This document shows positions 31,566-39,700 of a stretch of DNA of 64,000 nt, piece after piece. Positions within the stretch are counted from its first letter, which is position 1. The number at the start of each line of letters is the position of its first letter. Source of the DNA: Kitasatospora atroaurantiaca. Lineage in GTDB: Bacteria; Actinomycetota; Actinomycetes; Streptomycetales; Streptomycetaceae. A program made the position numbers and the translations under genes. The notes beneath the pieces were generated by a model, which did no database searches, had not been told where the DNA came from, and saw only the letters and a list, made by a program, of their open reading frames with translations. Where the stretch lies: contig NZ_VIVR01000001.1 of NCBI RefSeq assembly GCF_007828955.1, positions 186,001 through 250,000 of the forward strand, written 5' to 3'.

Positions 31566-34454
31566 ATGCCGACGACCGCCAAGTACGAGGTCGACACGCT
31601 CTTCAAGGACCTGATCGACCAGTTCAGCGGCGCCCGGCTGCCGATGCCGGTCGTCGTGCTGTACGCCGAGGAGGCCGACGCCGGGCTCGACCGGGAGGTC
31701 GAGGACGTGGTGAACGCCGTTCAGGAGGCCCAGGAGAGCGGCAACTTACCCCATCGCGTGGTCGCAGCCCCCGAGGGGGGCGACCCGCACCACAACGCCA
31801 TCGGCATCCTCGACGGGCTCGCCCGCGGCCCGTGGGCCAGGCGGGGACCTTCCTGGTACCGCAGCTACGCCTTCCCCCGCTCACGTCTGGTGGCGGCCGT
31901 CGAGGCCGCCGCCCAGCACGTGGTGGGGACTGCGGGAGACGCAGCCGCTCAGCCGCTGGACGACCTGGTGGAAGCCGCCCTGGCCCGCCTGCGGGACCTG
32001 CACTGGCGGTCGGAGCCGCGTGCCACCCGCGGCGAGCTCCAGCAGACGCTGTCGCCGCTGCTCAACTCGACCACGCTGATCGGCGCGTTCGTGCTGGCCG
32101 GCCTGACCACGCTGCTGACCCAGGCGCACTGGGAGGTCGTGCTCGGCGTGGTGATGGCCTCGTTCCTGCTGCTGACGGTGACCGGCTGGGTCCGCCGCAA
32201 CACCGCGCCGCTGTCCTGGCTGGGGCAGGCCAGCCGCTGGTTCGCCACCACCACCTTCCTCGCCGCCTCCGGCCGCCAGGCCGCCGCCTGGTCCATCTGG
32301 CGGCCCCGGATGTCCTGGGACGTCACCCAGGCGCGCGCCCGGGAGGTGGCCGGCGAGATCATCAAGGCTCGGCTGGACACCACACCGGCGGATGAGAAGG
32401 ACCGGGCCCAGCAGTTCCACCTCCAACTGCGCACGCTTGCCCTGCTGGAGGACCTGCGGTCCGCGCACCGCGCCTGGGCGCCGGACCTGCGGGGCCGAAA
32501 GCGCAGGGTCCCGCCCGTCGTCTTCATGCCCAGGGCGGGCGCGGACAACGGCGGCCTCAAGGTGCTCAGCGCCATCAGTGACGTCCGCAGCCGCCGCAGC
32601 GAGCAGGACCCGCTGCTGGTGCTGGCCGGCGTCGCCCAGGCCGACGTCGCGGCCTGGCTGGAGGCGGAGAGTCCGGGGCCGGCGCCCGTCCACTCGGGCG
32701 GGCCGCGCCGCAACAGCCCGTACGAGACCTGGGTGAGCAATCTGCGGGTGCGGCAGGCGCCGAGTCGTGGCCGCGCGCTGGCCTGGACGCTCCCGGTGCG
32801 GCTCAGCAGGCTGCAGTTGAGTGCCGGGAACACCACCGGTCTCGTCGCCGTTCCCGTGCGGCGCACGCTGTGGTTCCTGTGGTCTCGCTGGACGGTCCTG
32901 CTCGTGCTGGTCCTCGCGGCCGCCGCCGGGCTGCTGCGCACCCAGCAGCTCTCCCATCAGTACTGCGAGGGGCGGCTGTTGGGCTCGAACCACGACGCGG
33001 TCCGGCGGCAGGACCCGGGTGGCACCCGGGAGTGTGTCGGCGTGGCGACCGGCGGTGTCTCCTTCAGTACGGACCACGACGTCCACCTGAGCGGGACGCT
33101 GCCCGGACAGGACACGGACGGGCACCGGGCCGGGGCGGGCATCACGCTCGGCACGCTGGAGGAGGCCATCGCCCGGGAGAACGACCGCGTCTCGGCGCTG
33201 CCCGACGTCCAGTACATCACCGTCGTCTACGCGGGGGCGCTCACCACCGCCGCCGGGCAGGAGACACGGGCGCTCAACAGCCTCAAGGAGCTCGCCGGGG
33301 TGCACCTCGCCCAGCTGCGCAACAACGCGGGCGACCCGTTGAAGATCAAGGTCCTGGTGGCCAACGGCGGCCAGGACATGTACTTCCAGACCGAGATGGT
33401 CGAGCGGATCGTCGGTGTGGCGAGCCGGGACCACTCGATCGCCGGGGTGGTCGGCCTCGGCCGCGACACCACCGACAGCGACACGGCGATCGGCCTGCTC
33501 CAGCGCGCCGGGCTGGCCGTCGTCGACACCACCAACTCCGGCACGGACCTGGCCAAACGGCACGTCAACTACTTCGGGCTGGCCGCGACCGACCAGGAGG
33601 AGGCCGCCGCGCTCCGCAGGATCGTCGACGGACTCGGGCTGCCCGCCTCCGACCGCTGGGCCGCCGTGCTCACCCGGCGGCCCAGTCGCGACGACCAGTA
33701 CAGCGTGGAGCAGGCGAAGTACGGTACCCAGATGCTCCTCGACGCGGGCTTCCAGCTGGCCGGGGGCAGGCCGCTCGAGTACGGCCTGACCAGCAACGGC
33801 GATCCCGACTACGAGGAGGCGCTGCGGGCGAGCTGCCAGTCCGGGCACCGGCTCGCCGTGGTCTACCTGGCCGGCCGCGCGGACGACGTGAACCAGCTGA
33901 TGCGGCGTCTGGCCGCCGACGCGGGCTGCAACCACCCGCTGACGGTGCTGACCGGTGACGACCTGACGAAGGCCCAGTTCCGCACCGGCGCCACCTGGAT
34001 AGCTCCTCAGGCGACGCTGTACTACACGGCGTTGACGGACCCCGCGGTCACCGCCCGTTCCTCGGACCTGGCGGACGCGGCCGCCGCGGAGCTGCGGATC
34101 AGCCCCCAGCCGGCCGGCGGGAACCCGTACGAGGACGACGTCTTCTCGGACGGTGCGGTCGCCCTGGCCTACGACGCGACCGCCGCGCTGCACGCGGGCG
34201 CGGCCAAGGCCGGGGCCTCGCAGGACGGCGGGCTCGCTGCAGTGATGGCCGGTCTGCGGGCGGTCGACATGAAGAACCGGGCCACCGGAACGATCGACTT
34301 CCGGGACACCCGGCCGCTGGCGACCGACACCCAGCCCGGGCACGGCATCAACATCATCCGGGTGGGCAGGGCGGCCGACGGCAGCGTCCGGATCGAACGG
34401 ATCTGCGGACGCCCCGCGGGCGACACCGGGGAGCTGCAGGGCTGCCGGCCGTGA
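31566..34454 (+). CDS. Large membrane protein with an outer type-1 periplasmic-binding domain
   Basis: A protein of about 962 residues. The cytoplasmic N-terminal region begins with a strand and helix pattern (MPVVVLYAEEADAGLDREVEDVV). A paired transmembrane hairpin lies near residues 165-212, then a second cytoplasmic region, and a third helix (TVLLVLVLAAAAGLL) near 440-460. The outer C-terminal part (about 490-960) resembles leucine/ABC-type receptor domains of periplasmic-binding fold type 1: YITVVYAGAL, IAGVVGLGRDTTDSDTAIGLLQRAGLAVVDTTNS and VFSDGAVALAYDATAAL. It looks like a one-piece receptor that joins outer ligand sensing to two inner domains of unknown type. The start may instead be GTG 31524. 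Confidence 0.65.
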   Translation: MPTTAKYEVDTLFKDLIDQFSGARLPMPVVVLYAEEADAGLDREVEDVVNAVQEAQESGNLPHRVVAAPEGGDPHHNAIGILDGLARGPWARRGPSWYRSYAFPRSRLVAAVEAAAQHVVGTAGDAAAQPLDDLVEAALARLRDLHWRSEPRATRGELQQTLSPLLNSTTLIGAFVLAGLTTLLTQAHWEVVLGVVMASFLLLTVTGWVRRNTAPLSWLGQASRWFATTTFLAASGRQAAAWSIWRPRMSWDVTQARAREVAGEIIKARLDTTPADEKDRAQQFHLQLRTLALLEDLRSAHRAWAPDLRGRKRRVPPVVFMPRAGADNGGLKVLSAISDVRSRRSEQDPLLVLAGVAQADVAAWLEAESPGPAPVHSGGPRRNSPYETWVSNLRVRQAPSRGRALAWTLPVRLSRLQLSAGNTTGLVAVPVRRTLWFLWSRWTVLLVLVLAAAAGLLRTQQLSHQYCEGRLLGSNHDAVRRQDPGGTRECVGVATGGVSFSTDHDVHLSGTLPGQDTDGHRAGAGITLGTLEEAIARENDRVSALPDVQYITVVYAGALTTAAGQETRALNSLKELAGVHLAQLRNNAGDPLKIKVLVANGGQDMYFQTEMVERIVGVASRDHSIAGVVGLGRDTTDSDTAIGLLQRAGLAVVDTTNSGTDLAKRHVNYFGLAATDQEEAAALRRIVDGLGLPASDRWAAVLTRRPSRDDQYSVEQAKYGTQMLLDAGFQLAGGRPLEYGLTSNGDPDYEEALRASCQSGHRLAVVYLAGRADDVNQLMRRLAADAGCNHPLTVLTGDDLTKAQFRTGATWIAPQATLYYTALTDPAVTARSSDLADAAAAELRISPQPAGGNPYEDDVFSDGAVALAYDATAALHAGAAKAGASQDGGLAAVMAGLRAVDMKNRATGTIDFRDTRPLATDTQPGHGINIIRVGRAADGSVRIERICGRPAGDTGELQGCRP

Positions 34455-34523
34455 GGGGCGCGGGGCAACCGATCAGGATCGGCTACCCGAGGGGCGCGCC
34501 CGCCGCCTCACCTCCCGGCGGAC

Positions 34524-34550
34524 CTGCCCGGCAGCTCTTCACCCGGGCAG
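34524..34550. promoter_or_regulatory. Inverted repeat before the toxin-antitoxin pair
   Basis: CTGCCCGG (34524-34531) and CCGGGCAG (34543-34550), 8 bp with an 11-nt centre, ending 24 bases before the antitoxin ATG. It could be the autoregulatory operator of the RHH antitoxin or a terminator of the gene before it. Confidence 0.4.
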
Positions 34551-34573
34551 CTATCACCTGCTAGCTTCGGGAT

Positions 34574-34786
34574 ATGGCGAAGACTCAGGTGAACCTGCGG
34601 ATGGACGAGGCCATCGCCGAGATGGCCAGGCACGCGGCCGAGACGCGGCACATGCCCGTCAACGAGTACGTCGCGCAGCTCATCCGGGCCGACAACGACC
34701 AGGTGCGCAAGGTCTTCCTGACAGGGGCGCAGGAGGTGCTGGACACGTACGGCGGTCTGATCGACTCGATCGAGGACGCCGCGTGA
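34574..34786 (+). CDS. RHH-type antitoxin
   Basis: A 70-residue protein with a ribbon-helix-helix start (QVNLRMDEAIAEMARHAAE, about residues 4-22, then MPVNEYVAQLI). The C-terminal tail, QEVLDTYGGLIDSIEDA, is the likely toxin-binding arm. It overlaps the toxin gene by 4 bases (GTGA), the usual layout for a type II toxin-antitoxin operon. By analogy it should repress its own promoter, possibly at the inverted repeat just upstream. Confidence 0.85.
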   Translation: MAKTQVNLRMDEAIAEMARHAAETRHMPVNEYVAQLIRADNDQVRKVFLTGAQEVLDTYGGLIDSIEDAA

Positions 34787-35154
34787 TCCTGCACGTCGAC
34801 CTCTCCTGGATCCTCGACGTCGCCCTGCGGGCGGGCCACGACGACCCGTCACCCGAGGACTACGGCGTGCCCATCGCCGCCGTCGAGCGCCACCGCGCCG
34901 TCCTGGCCGGCGAGGACGTCTACGGCGAGGCGTACGACCGGGCGGCGGCCCTCGCCCACACGCTCGGCCGGCTCCGCTGGCTGGAGCGCTCGAACCTCCA
35001 GGTCGCGGTCGCCGTGGCGCACGGTTACCTCCTCGCCTCCGGCGTCCCGGTCAAGCTCGACGCGGACCGCGTCACCGCGCTGGCGACCGAGCTGACCCGC
35101 CGCGGATCCACCGCCGCCTCGGTCGCCGCCGTCCTGCGCGGCTGGGCCGCCTGA
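34783..35154 (+). CDS. Fic/Doc-like toxin with degenerate active site
   Basis: A 123-residue protein starting at GTG 34783. The helical layout and length match the short Doc-type 'Fic family toxin' partners that follow RHH antitoxins in streptomycetes. The catalytic motif HxFxDGNKR of Doc is not present. At the matching place the sequence is LERSNLQVAVAVAHGYLL, lacking the His, Asp and Lys. So it either uses other residues or has lost kinase/AMPylation activity. A strong terminator follows. Confidence 0.75.
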   Translation: MILHVDLSWILDVALRAGHDDPSPEDYGVPIAAVERHRAVLAGEDVYGEAYDRAAALAHTLGRLRWLERSNLQVAVAVAHGYLLASGVPVKLDADRVTALATELTRRGSTAASVAAVLRGWAA

Positions 35155-35162
35155 TACGCGTG

Positions 35163-35184
35163 CCGGGCCCGGAGACGGGCCCGG
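35163..35184. terminator. Hairpin terminator between convergent genes
   Basis: CCGGGCCCG and CGGGCCCGG form a 9-bp perfect stem with a GAGA tetraloop. It starts 9 bases after the toxin stop and also lies just beyond the convergent secreted-protein gene. Confidence 0.85.
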
Positions 35185-35211
35185 ACCTCGCATCCTCCGG
35201 CAGCGGACCCG

Positions 35212-35658
35212 TCAGGTCGCGGGCGCCGCGGCGACCTTGAGCAGGAGCTTCTTCGCGTCGGCGTTGGCCGGGGGCACGGAACCGATGTCCGACAGGGCCG
35301 TCACCACCACGGCATCGGCGTCCGGGATCCAGTTCACCGTCTTCGACTGGACGACGACCGTCTGGATCTTCGCCGTCCCGTCGCACACGATGGCCGTCGG
35401 CGCCACCCGCGAGGAGCCGAACGCGACGGACGACGTGTCCCCCGGGTCGGTCTGCTCGACCGAGACGTTCATCGAGCGGGCACCGTCCATCACGTCGCAG
35501 GTGTAGCTGACGTCCACCCGTACCCGGCCCGGGAACTTGGCGTCGATGACCGCCGAGCCGATGTCCACCACCGTCACCGCCGACGCCACGGGAACCGCCA
35601 CCAGGCTGCCCACCCCGGCCGTCATGGCGACCACAGCAACCCTGAGAAGACCTCGCAC
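35212..35658 (-). CDS. Secreted protein of unknown function
   Basis: A 148-residue exported protein. I use the GTG at 35658, which has GGAGGA directly upstream; a TTG at 35676 is the alternative. The signal peptide (VAVVAMTAGVGSLVAVPVASA) ends near residue 28. The mature domain is beta-rich (FPGRVRVDVSYTCDVMDG, then VEQTDPGDTSSVAFGSSRV), with two cysteines that could pair, and looks like a small immunoglobulin-like or jelly-roll fold. I do not recognise the family. It is monocistronic. Confidence 0.7.
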   Translation of the reverse strand: MRGLLRVAVVAMTAGVGSLVAVPVASAVTVVDIGSAVIDAKFPGRVRVDVSYTCDVMDGARSMNVSVEQTDPGDTSSVAFGSSRVAPTAIVCDGTAKIQTVVVQSKTVNWIPDADAVVVTALSDIGSVPPANADAKKLLLKVAAAPAT

Positions 35659-35799
35659 ACTTCCTCCAACCGACAAAGGGGACCCTGACCTGCCTCTTCG
35701 GCAGACTCATGACCGACTATCAGACGGCACCCGCCCCACCGCGACCCGACAGCGCCATGCGGTGGGCGAGGGTCCGGGGGGTGATGGCAGGCTGGGTGC

Positions 35800-36807
35800 A
35801 TGCGTCTGTGCTCGCGCCTCCTGGTGGCCCTCCTGCTCGTCCTCGGTCCGACCGCGCTTCCGGCTGCCGCGGCCGACGGCTCGCGCGTGGAGTTCACCAT
35901 GAGCGACCCGCGGATCACCGAGTCCAGCGGCCTGGCCGCGAGCAGCGCGCACCCCGGGGTGTACTGGACGCACAACGACAGCGACGACGGCCCGTACGTC
36001 TACGCGGTGGACTCGCAGGGCCGTACGGTCGCGACCGTCACCCTGCGGGGGGTCAAGCCGCGTGATGTCGAGGCGATAGCGCTCGGTCCGGACAGGCAGC
36101 TCTACCTCGCGGACATCGGCGACAACTTCGACGGGGCGTGGCCGGAGGTCTGGATCTACCGGTTCGACGAGCCGGAGCAGCTGCGCGACCAGACCGTGGA
36201 CGCCGTGCGGTACCGGGTCCGCTACGAGGACGGGCCGCGCAACGCGGAGGCCGTGATGGTCCATCCGGTGACCGGCCGGGTCTACATCGCCAGCAAGCGC
36301 GAGAAGGGCGGCGGCCTCTACCAAGGCCCCGAGACGCTGTCGGAGTCCGGCACCAACACCTTCCGCAAGATCGCCGAGGTTCCCTGGGTCACCGACGGGG
36401 CGTTCTCGCCCGACGGCAGTCGCTTGGTCCTGCGCGGCTACTTCTGGGCCAACGTCTACCGCTGGAAGGACGGACTCCCCCAGCTGCTCGGCCCGTCGAA
36501 CCCGCCGCTCCAGCGGCAGGGCGAGTCGGTGACGTTCTCCTCGGACGGGCGCTCGCTGCTGTTCGGGAGCGAGGGGAAGAGCAGCAGCGTGTGGCGGGTG
36601 CCGCTGCGCGGCGAGCAGCTCCCCGACAACGCGCAGGAGACCGCAACTCCCGTACCCACGAGTAGCAGAGCTCCCGAGGCGGGTGCCGGCGGCAGTGCGG
36701 CGAAGAGCCCGGAGAGCACCAAGCCCGGCAAAGCCGTCACCCTGCTGCTCGTCGTCGCCGGTGTCGCCGTGGTGGCGGGGCTGCGCAAGAAGCGCCGTAC
36801 GGGCTGA
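35800..36807 (+). CDS. Secreted beta-propeller protein with C-terminal membrane anchor
   Basis: A 335-residue protein. The signal peptide ends in ALPAAAA near residue 25. The body has propeller-like repeats: SSGLAASSAHPGVYWTHND, DVEAIALGPDRQLYLADIGDN, NAEAVMVHP and FSPDGSRLVLRGY, ending SVWRVPLRGEQ. The C-terminus has a Ser/Pro linker, a membrane helix (TLLLVVAGVAVVAGL) and KKRR, giving a surface anchor without an LPxTG box. The 'DIGDN' pattern is common in actinobacterial secreted esterase- or SdiA-like propellers of unknown function. It is followed by a hairpin. Confidence 0.78.
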   Translation: MRLCSRLLVALLLVLGPTALPAAAADGSRVEFTMSDPRITESSGLAASSAHPGVYWTHNDSDDGPYVYAVDSQGRTVATVTLRGVKPRDVEAIALGPDRQLYLADIGDNFDGAWPEVWIYRFDEPEQLRDQTVDAVRYRVRYEDGPRNAEAVMVHPVTGRVYIASKREKGGGLYQGPETLSESGTNTFRKIAEVPWVTDGAFSPDGSRLVLRGYFWANVYRWKDGLPQLLGPSNPPLQRQGESVTFSSDGRSLLFGSEGKSSSVWRVPLRGEQLPDNAQETATPVPTSSRAPEAGAGGSAAKSPESTKPGKAVTLLLVVAGVAVVAGLRKKRRTG

Positions 36808-36826
36808 CCAGCGGCTCTTCCCCCGA

Positions 36827-36843
36827 CCCGGCCCACGGCCGGG
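36827..36843 (+). terminator. Hairpin terminator
   Basis: CCCGGCC and GGCCGGG, a 7-bp stem with a CAC loop, 19 bases after the stop codon. Confidence 0.65.
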
Positions 36844-37022
36844 GAGAGGGGGATGGGAGGATTCCCTTTCCGCCCCCCGGTGGCGGACCTCAGCCGTTCG
36901 GCCGCACGCCCATCCCGCGACGGCCTCCAGGGCAACAGGACGAGGTCCGCAGGCCCTGCGCACCCCAGCAAGCCCCGGTGGCGGGCTCCCTCTTCTCCTT
37001 CCCTCCCTCAGGAAGAAGCACC

Positions 37023-37934
37023 ATGCACGTCACCCTCATGTCCACACGCACCCTCGTGGCCCTCAGCGCGGGTGCTCTGCTGCTGACGGGCTGCGGCAGC
37101 GGCACCTCGGCGGCGGCCCGCACCGCCGCCGACCTGCGGGGCAAGCTCCCGCAGCCGATCCGCAACGCCGGAGTCCTCAAGATCGGCTCGGATCTCAACT
37201 ACGCGCCCGTCGACTTCAAGGGCACCGAAGGCGTACCGGACGGTCTCGACCCCAACCTCGCCGCCGCGCTCGGGGCCTACCTCGGCCTGCGTATCGAGTT
37301 CGTCGACATGCCCTTCGAGAAGCTGATCCCGGCCGTCCAGGCGAAGCAGGTCGACCTGGCGATGTCGGCGATCATCGACACCCGCCAGCGCCAGGAAGGC
37401 ACCGACCTCAACGGCAGGCAGGTCAACCCCGGGGTCGACTTCATCGACTACTTCATCACCGGTACGTCGATCCTGGTGCGGAACGGCAACCCCGTGGGCA
37501 TCTCCTCGCTGGACAGCCTCTGCGGGCACACCATCGCCCTGCAGCGGGGCACCATCCAGGACGAGATCGCCACCCGGCAGATCGCCGCCTGCGGGAAGGT
37601 GTCCAAGCCGCTGCAGATCCACCGGCTCGACACCGACGACCAGGCCCTGGCCGAGGTCGCCCTCGGTGTCGCGGTCGCCGACCTGAACGACTACCCGGTG
37701 GCCGAGTACAACACCTCGCCCGCGCGCCGGGGTGACCGGTTCCAGGTGACCGGCGGCCAGTTCCAGACCGGGCCGTACGCGCTCACGCTGAACAAGGAGA
37801 GCACGGCCCTTCGCTACGTCCTCTCCAAGGCGCTGGACCAGCTGATCCGCAACGGCGAGTACGACAAGATCCTCGCCAAGTGGAACGTCCCCTCCGGAGC
37901 GGTCACGAGCGCGCTCGTCAACGGCGGACTGTGA
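37023..37934 (+). CDS. Amino-acid-type ABC solute-binding lipoprotein
   Basis: A 303-residue family 3 solute-binding protein. The lipobox LLLTGCGS puts the lipidated Cys near residue 24. The mature part begins GVLKIGSDLNYAPVDF, has FVDMPFEKLIPAVQAKQVDLAMSAI and ends NGEYDKILAKWNVP, all standard blocks for polar amino-acid binding. The ATG at 37023 has AGGAAG 8 bases upstream. No permease or ATPase gene is adjacent, so it is an orphan binding protein that must work with a transporter encoded elsewhere. It is followed by a strong terminator. Confidence 0.9.
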   Translation: MHVTLMSTRTLVALSAGALLLTGCGSGTSAAARTAADLRGKLPQPIRNAGVLKIGSDLNYAPVDFKGTEGVPDGLDPNLAAALGAYLGLRIEFVDMPFEKLIPAVQAKQVDLAMSAIIDTRQRQEGTDLNGRQVNPGVDFIDYFITGTSILVRNGNPVGISSLDSLCGHTIALQRGTIQDEIATRQIAACGKVSKPLQIHRLDTDDQALAEVALGVAVADLNDYPVAEYNTSPARRGDRFQVTGGQFQTGPYALTLNKESTALRYVLSKALDQLIRNGEYDKILAKWNVPSGAVTSALVNGGL

Positions 37935-37940
37935 CCTGCG

Positions 37941-37972
37941 GCAGCCCGTCGGCCGACCGGCCGACGGGCTGC
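37941..37972 (+). terminator. Strong hairpin terminator
   Basis: GCAGCCCGTCGGCC and GGCCGACGGGCTGC give a 14-bp perfect stem with a 4-nt loop, 6 bases after the stop codon. Confidence 0.92.
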
Positions 37973-38098
37973 GCTCAGGCCGAAATGTCCTTTCTGCCGG
38001 ACGACTTGGGCGTGCAGTCCTCCGCTCGGGCCGAGGGGGAAGTACGCGGGCCACAATGGAGGCAGGGATCCGTCCGGCTCCGGGAGGACGTGGGCACG

Positions 38099-38842
38099 AT
38101 GCCCTACATCTCCGTGAGCGCGTTGAGCCACGAGGGCTTGGTGCGCGAGCACAATGAGGACAGCCTGGTCGTCGGGCCGTGGACGCTGTGCGGCACGGTG
38201 ACCGAGAATCCCCAGACGCTGCTGTTCCCGTTCGGCACGCCCTGTGTGGTGGCGGTGGCCGACGGGCTCGGCGGGCACCCCGGTGGCGAGATCGCGAGCG
38301 CGCTGGTCGCCCGCCGGCTCGCGCTGGTCGGGCCCGGGCTGGACAGTGAGGCGGCCGTCCGGGACGCCCTGGACGCCTGCAACCGGGCGGTGTACGCGGT
38401 CGCCGCAGGTGATCCCGAGCTGACCGCCATGGGCACCACGGTGGCGGGCGTCGTCCTGATGCCGGAGACGGTGCTCGTCTTCAACGTGGGTGACAGCCGC
38501 GTCTACGACGCCTCCGGGGACGGTCTTCGCCGGCTGAGCGTCGACGACAGCCCACCGCCCGCTCCGGGGCACCGCACCACGTCCATCGTCACGCAGACGC
38601 TCGGCGGCTCGGTGCACCCCACCACCATCGAGGCTCACGTCACGGGCTCTGCCCCGGCCACGGGAGCCCGCTACCTCGTCTGCAGCGACGGGCTCACCGA
38701 CCCGGTACCGGACGAGGCTCTGGAGGACGTCCTGTCCGAGCACACGGACGGCCGAGCCGCCTTCGAGCTCTGGAAGGCGGCGATCGAGGCCGGAGGCCCC
38801 GACAACATCACGCTCGCCCTGGTCCGCATCGGCGCGCAGTAG
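38099..38842 (+). CDS. PP2C-type Ser/Thr protein phosphatase
   Basis: A 247-residue PPM phosphatase. Metal-binding motifs are in order: HNEDSLVV near residue 18, VADGLGGHPGGE near 59, VGDSRVYD near 130, SDGLTD near 199 and GGPDNITL near the end. All five Asp ligands appear present, so it should be active. It has no extra sensor or membrane domain. It probably reverses the action of Hanks-type kinases such as the one at 54268. The ATG at 38099 has GGGAGG 11 bases upstream. Confidence 0.92.
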   Translation: MPYISVSALSHEGLVREHNEDSLVVGPWTLCGTVTENPQTLLFPFGTPCVVAVADGLGGHPGGEIASALVARRLALVGPGLDSEAAVRDALDACNRAVYAVAAGDPELTAMGTTVAGVVLMPETVLVFNVGDSRVYDASGDGLRRLSVDDSPPPAPGHRTTSIVTQTLGGSVHPTTIEAHVTGSAPATGARYLVCSDGLTDPVPDEALEDVLSEHTDGRAAFELWKAAIEAGGPDNITLALVRIGAQ

Positions 38843-38938
38843 GGCCCGGACGGCGCGCGCAGGCGTGGTCGCCCGGGCGTACTGTCTACGAGGAATGCGA
38901 CGACGTTACCCTGATCACGGCATCCCCGGAGAGCTCCC

Positions 38939-39562
38939 ATGCGACTGCTCGTCCTCGGCGCGACCGGCCCGACCGGCCGCCTGCTCGTCGGCCAGGCGCT
39001 GGCCGCCGGACACGAGGTGACCGCGCTGGTCCGGAATCCGGCCAGGATGCCTGCGGCCGACCCGCGGCTCACCGTCGTCCAGGGCGATGCCACCCGCGTC
39101 GACGACATCACCGCCGCCGCGCGCGGCGCCGACGCTGTGCTGGTGACACTCGGCTCCGGCAAGTCGATCCACTCCGACATCGCCAGTCGCTCCACGGCCG
39201 CGCTGGTCCCCGCTCTGAAGGCGGTCGGCGTGTCCCGGGTCATCGTCCTGTCCGCCTACGGCGTGGGCAACACTGCCGACGACGCCGGGCTGGTGATGTG
39301 GCTGGCCTACCGGGTCGCGATGAGGAGCCTGTTCGCCGACAAGGCCACGGCGGACGCGGCGCTGCGCGCGAGCGGGCTGGAGTGGACGCTCGTCTACGCC
39401 GTCAGCCTCACCAACGGCCCGCGCACCGGCAGCTACGGCGTGCACTCCCGGCTGAAGTCCCACGGCATGCCGAGGATCAGCCGGGCGGACGTGGCCGAGT
39501 TCATGCTCGCCCAGGTACAGGACACCACCTGGCTCCACCGGACCGCCATCCTCGGCGGCTGA
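38939..39562 (+). CDS. NAD(P)-binding NmrA-like protein (atypical SDR)
   Basis: A 207-residue protein with the GATGPTG dinucleotide motif at residues 8-14, then EVTALVRNPARM and VVQGDATRVDDI, the usual second and third blocks. It lacks the YxxxK pair of active SDRs, so it may sense NAD(P) or act as a quinone-type reductase. The ATG is close to GGAGAG. It is complete; the IS701-like element begins 14 bases after its stop. Confidence 0.88.
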   Translation: MRLLVLGATGPTGRLLVGQALAAGHEVTALVRNPARMPAADPRLTVVQGDATRVDDITAAARGADAVLVTLGSGKSIHSDIASRSTAALVPALKAVGVSRVIVLSAYGVGNTADDAGLVMWLAYRVAMRSLFADKATADAALRASGLEWTLVYAVSLTNGPRTGSYGVHSRLKSHGMPRISRADVAEFMLAQVQDTTWLHRTAILGG

Positions 39563-39586
39563 CTCCCCTGCCTTAGCTTGGCTTTA

Positions 39587-39617
39587 AACCCCACCAAGAT
39601 CATGTCTTGGTGGGGTT
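39587..39617. promoter_or_regulatory. 13-bp perfect hairpin at the left end of the insertion sequence
   Basis: AACCCCACCAAGA and TCTTGGTGGGGTT pair perfectly around a TCATG loop. It lies 84 bases before the transposase start and inside the element. There is no U tract after it. It probably blocks read-through transcription or translation from outside promoters, as left-end hairpins do in other insertion sequences. Confidence 0.7.
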
Positions 39618-39700
39618 CGTCGTTCGCCTGACAGCTGGGCGGCCCTTGGGTGATCGTGTCTTCTCGCTGAAGTCGACAGTCGATCAACCCAAAGGCCGTG

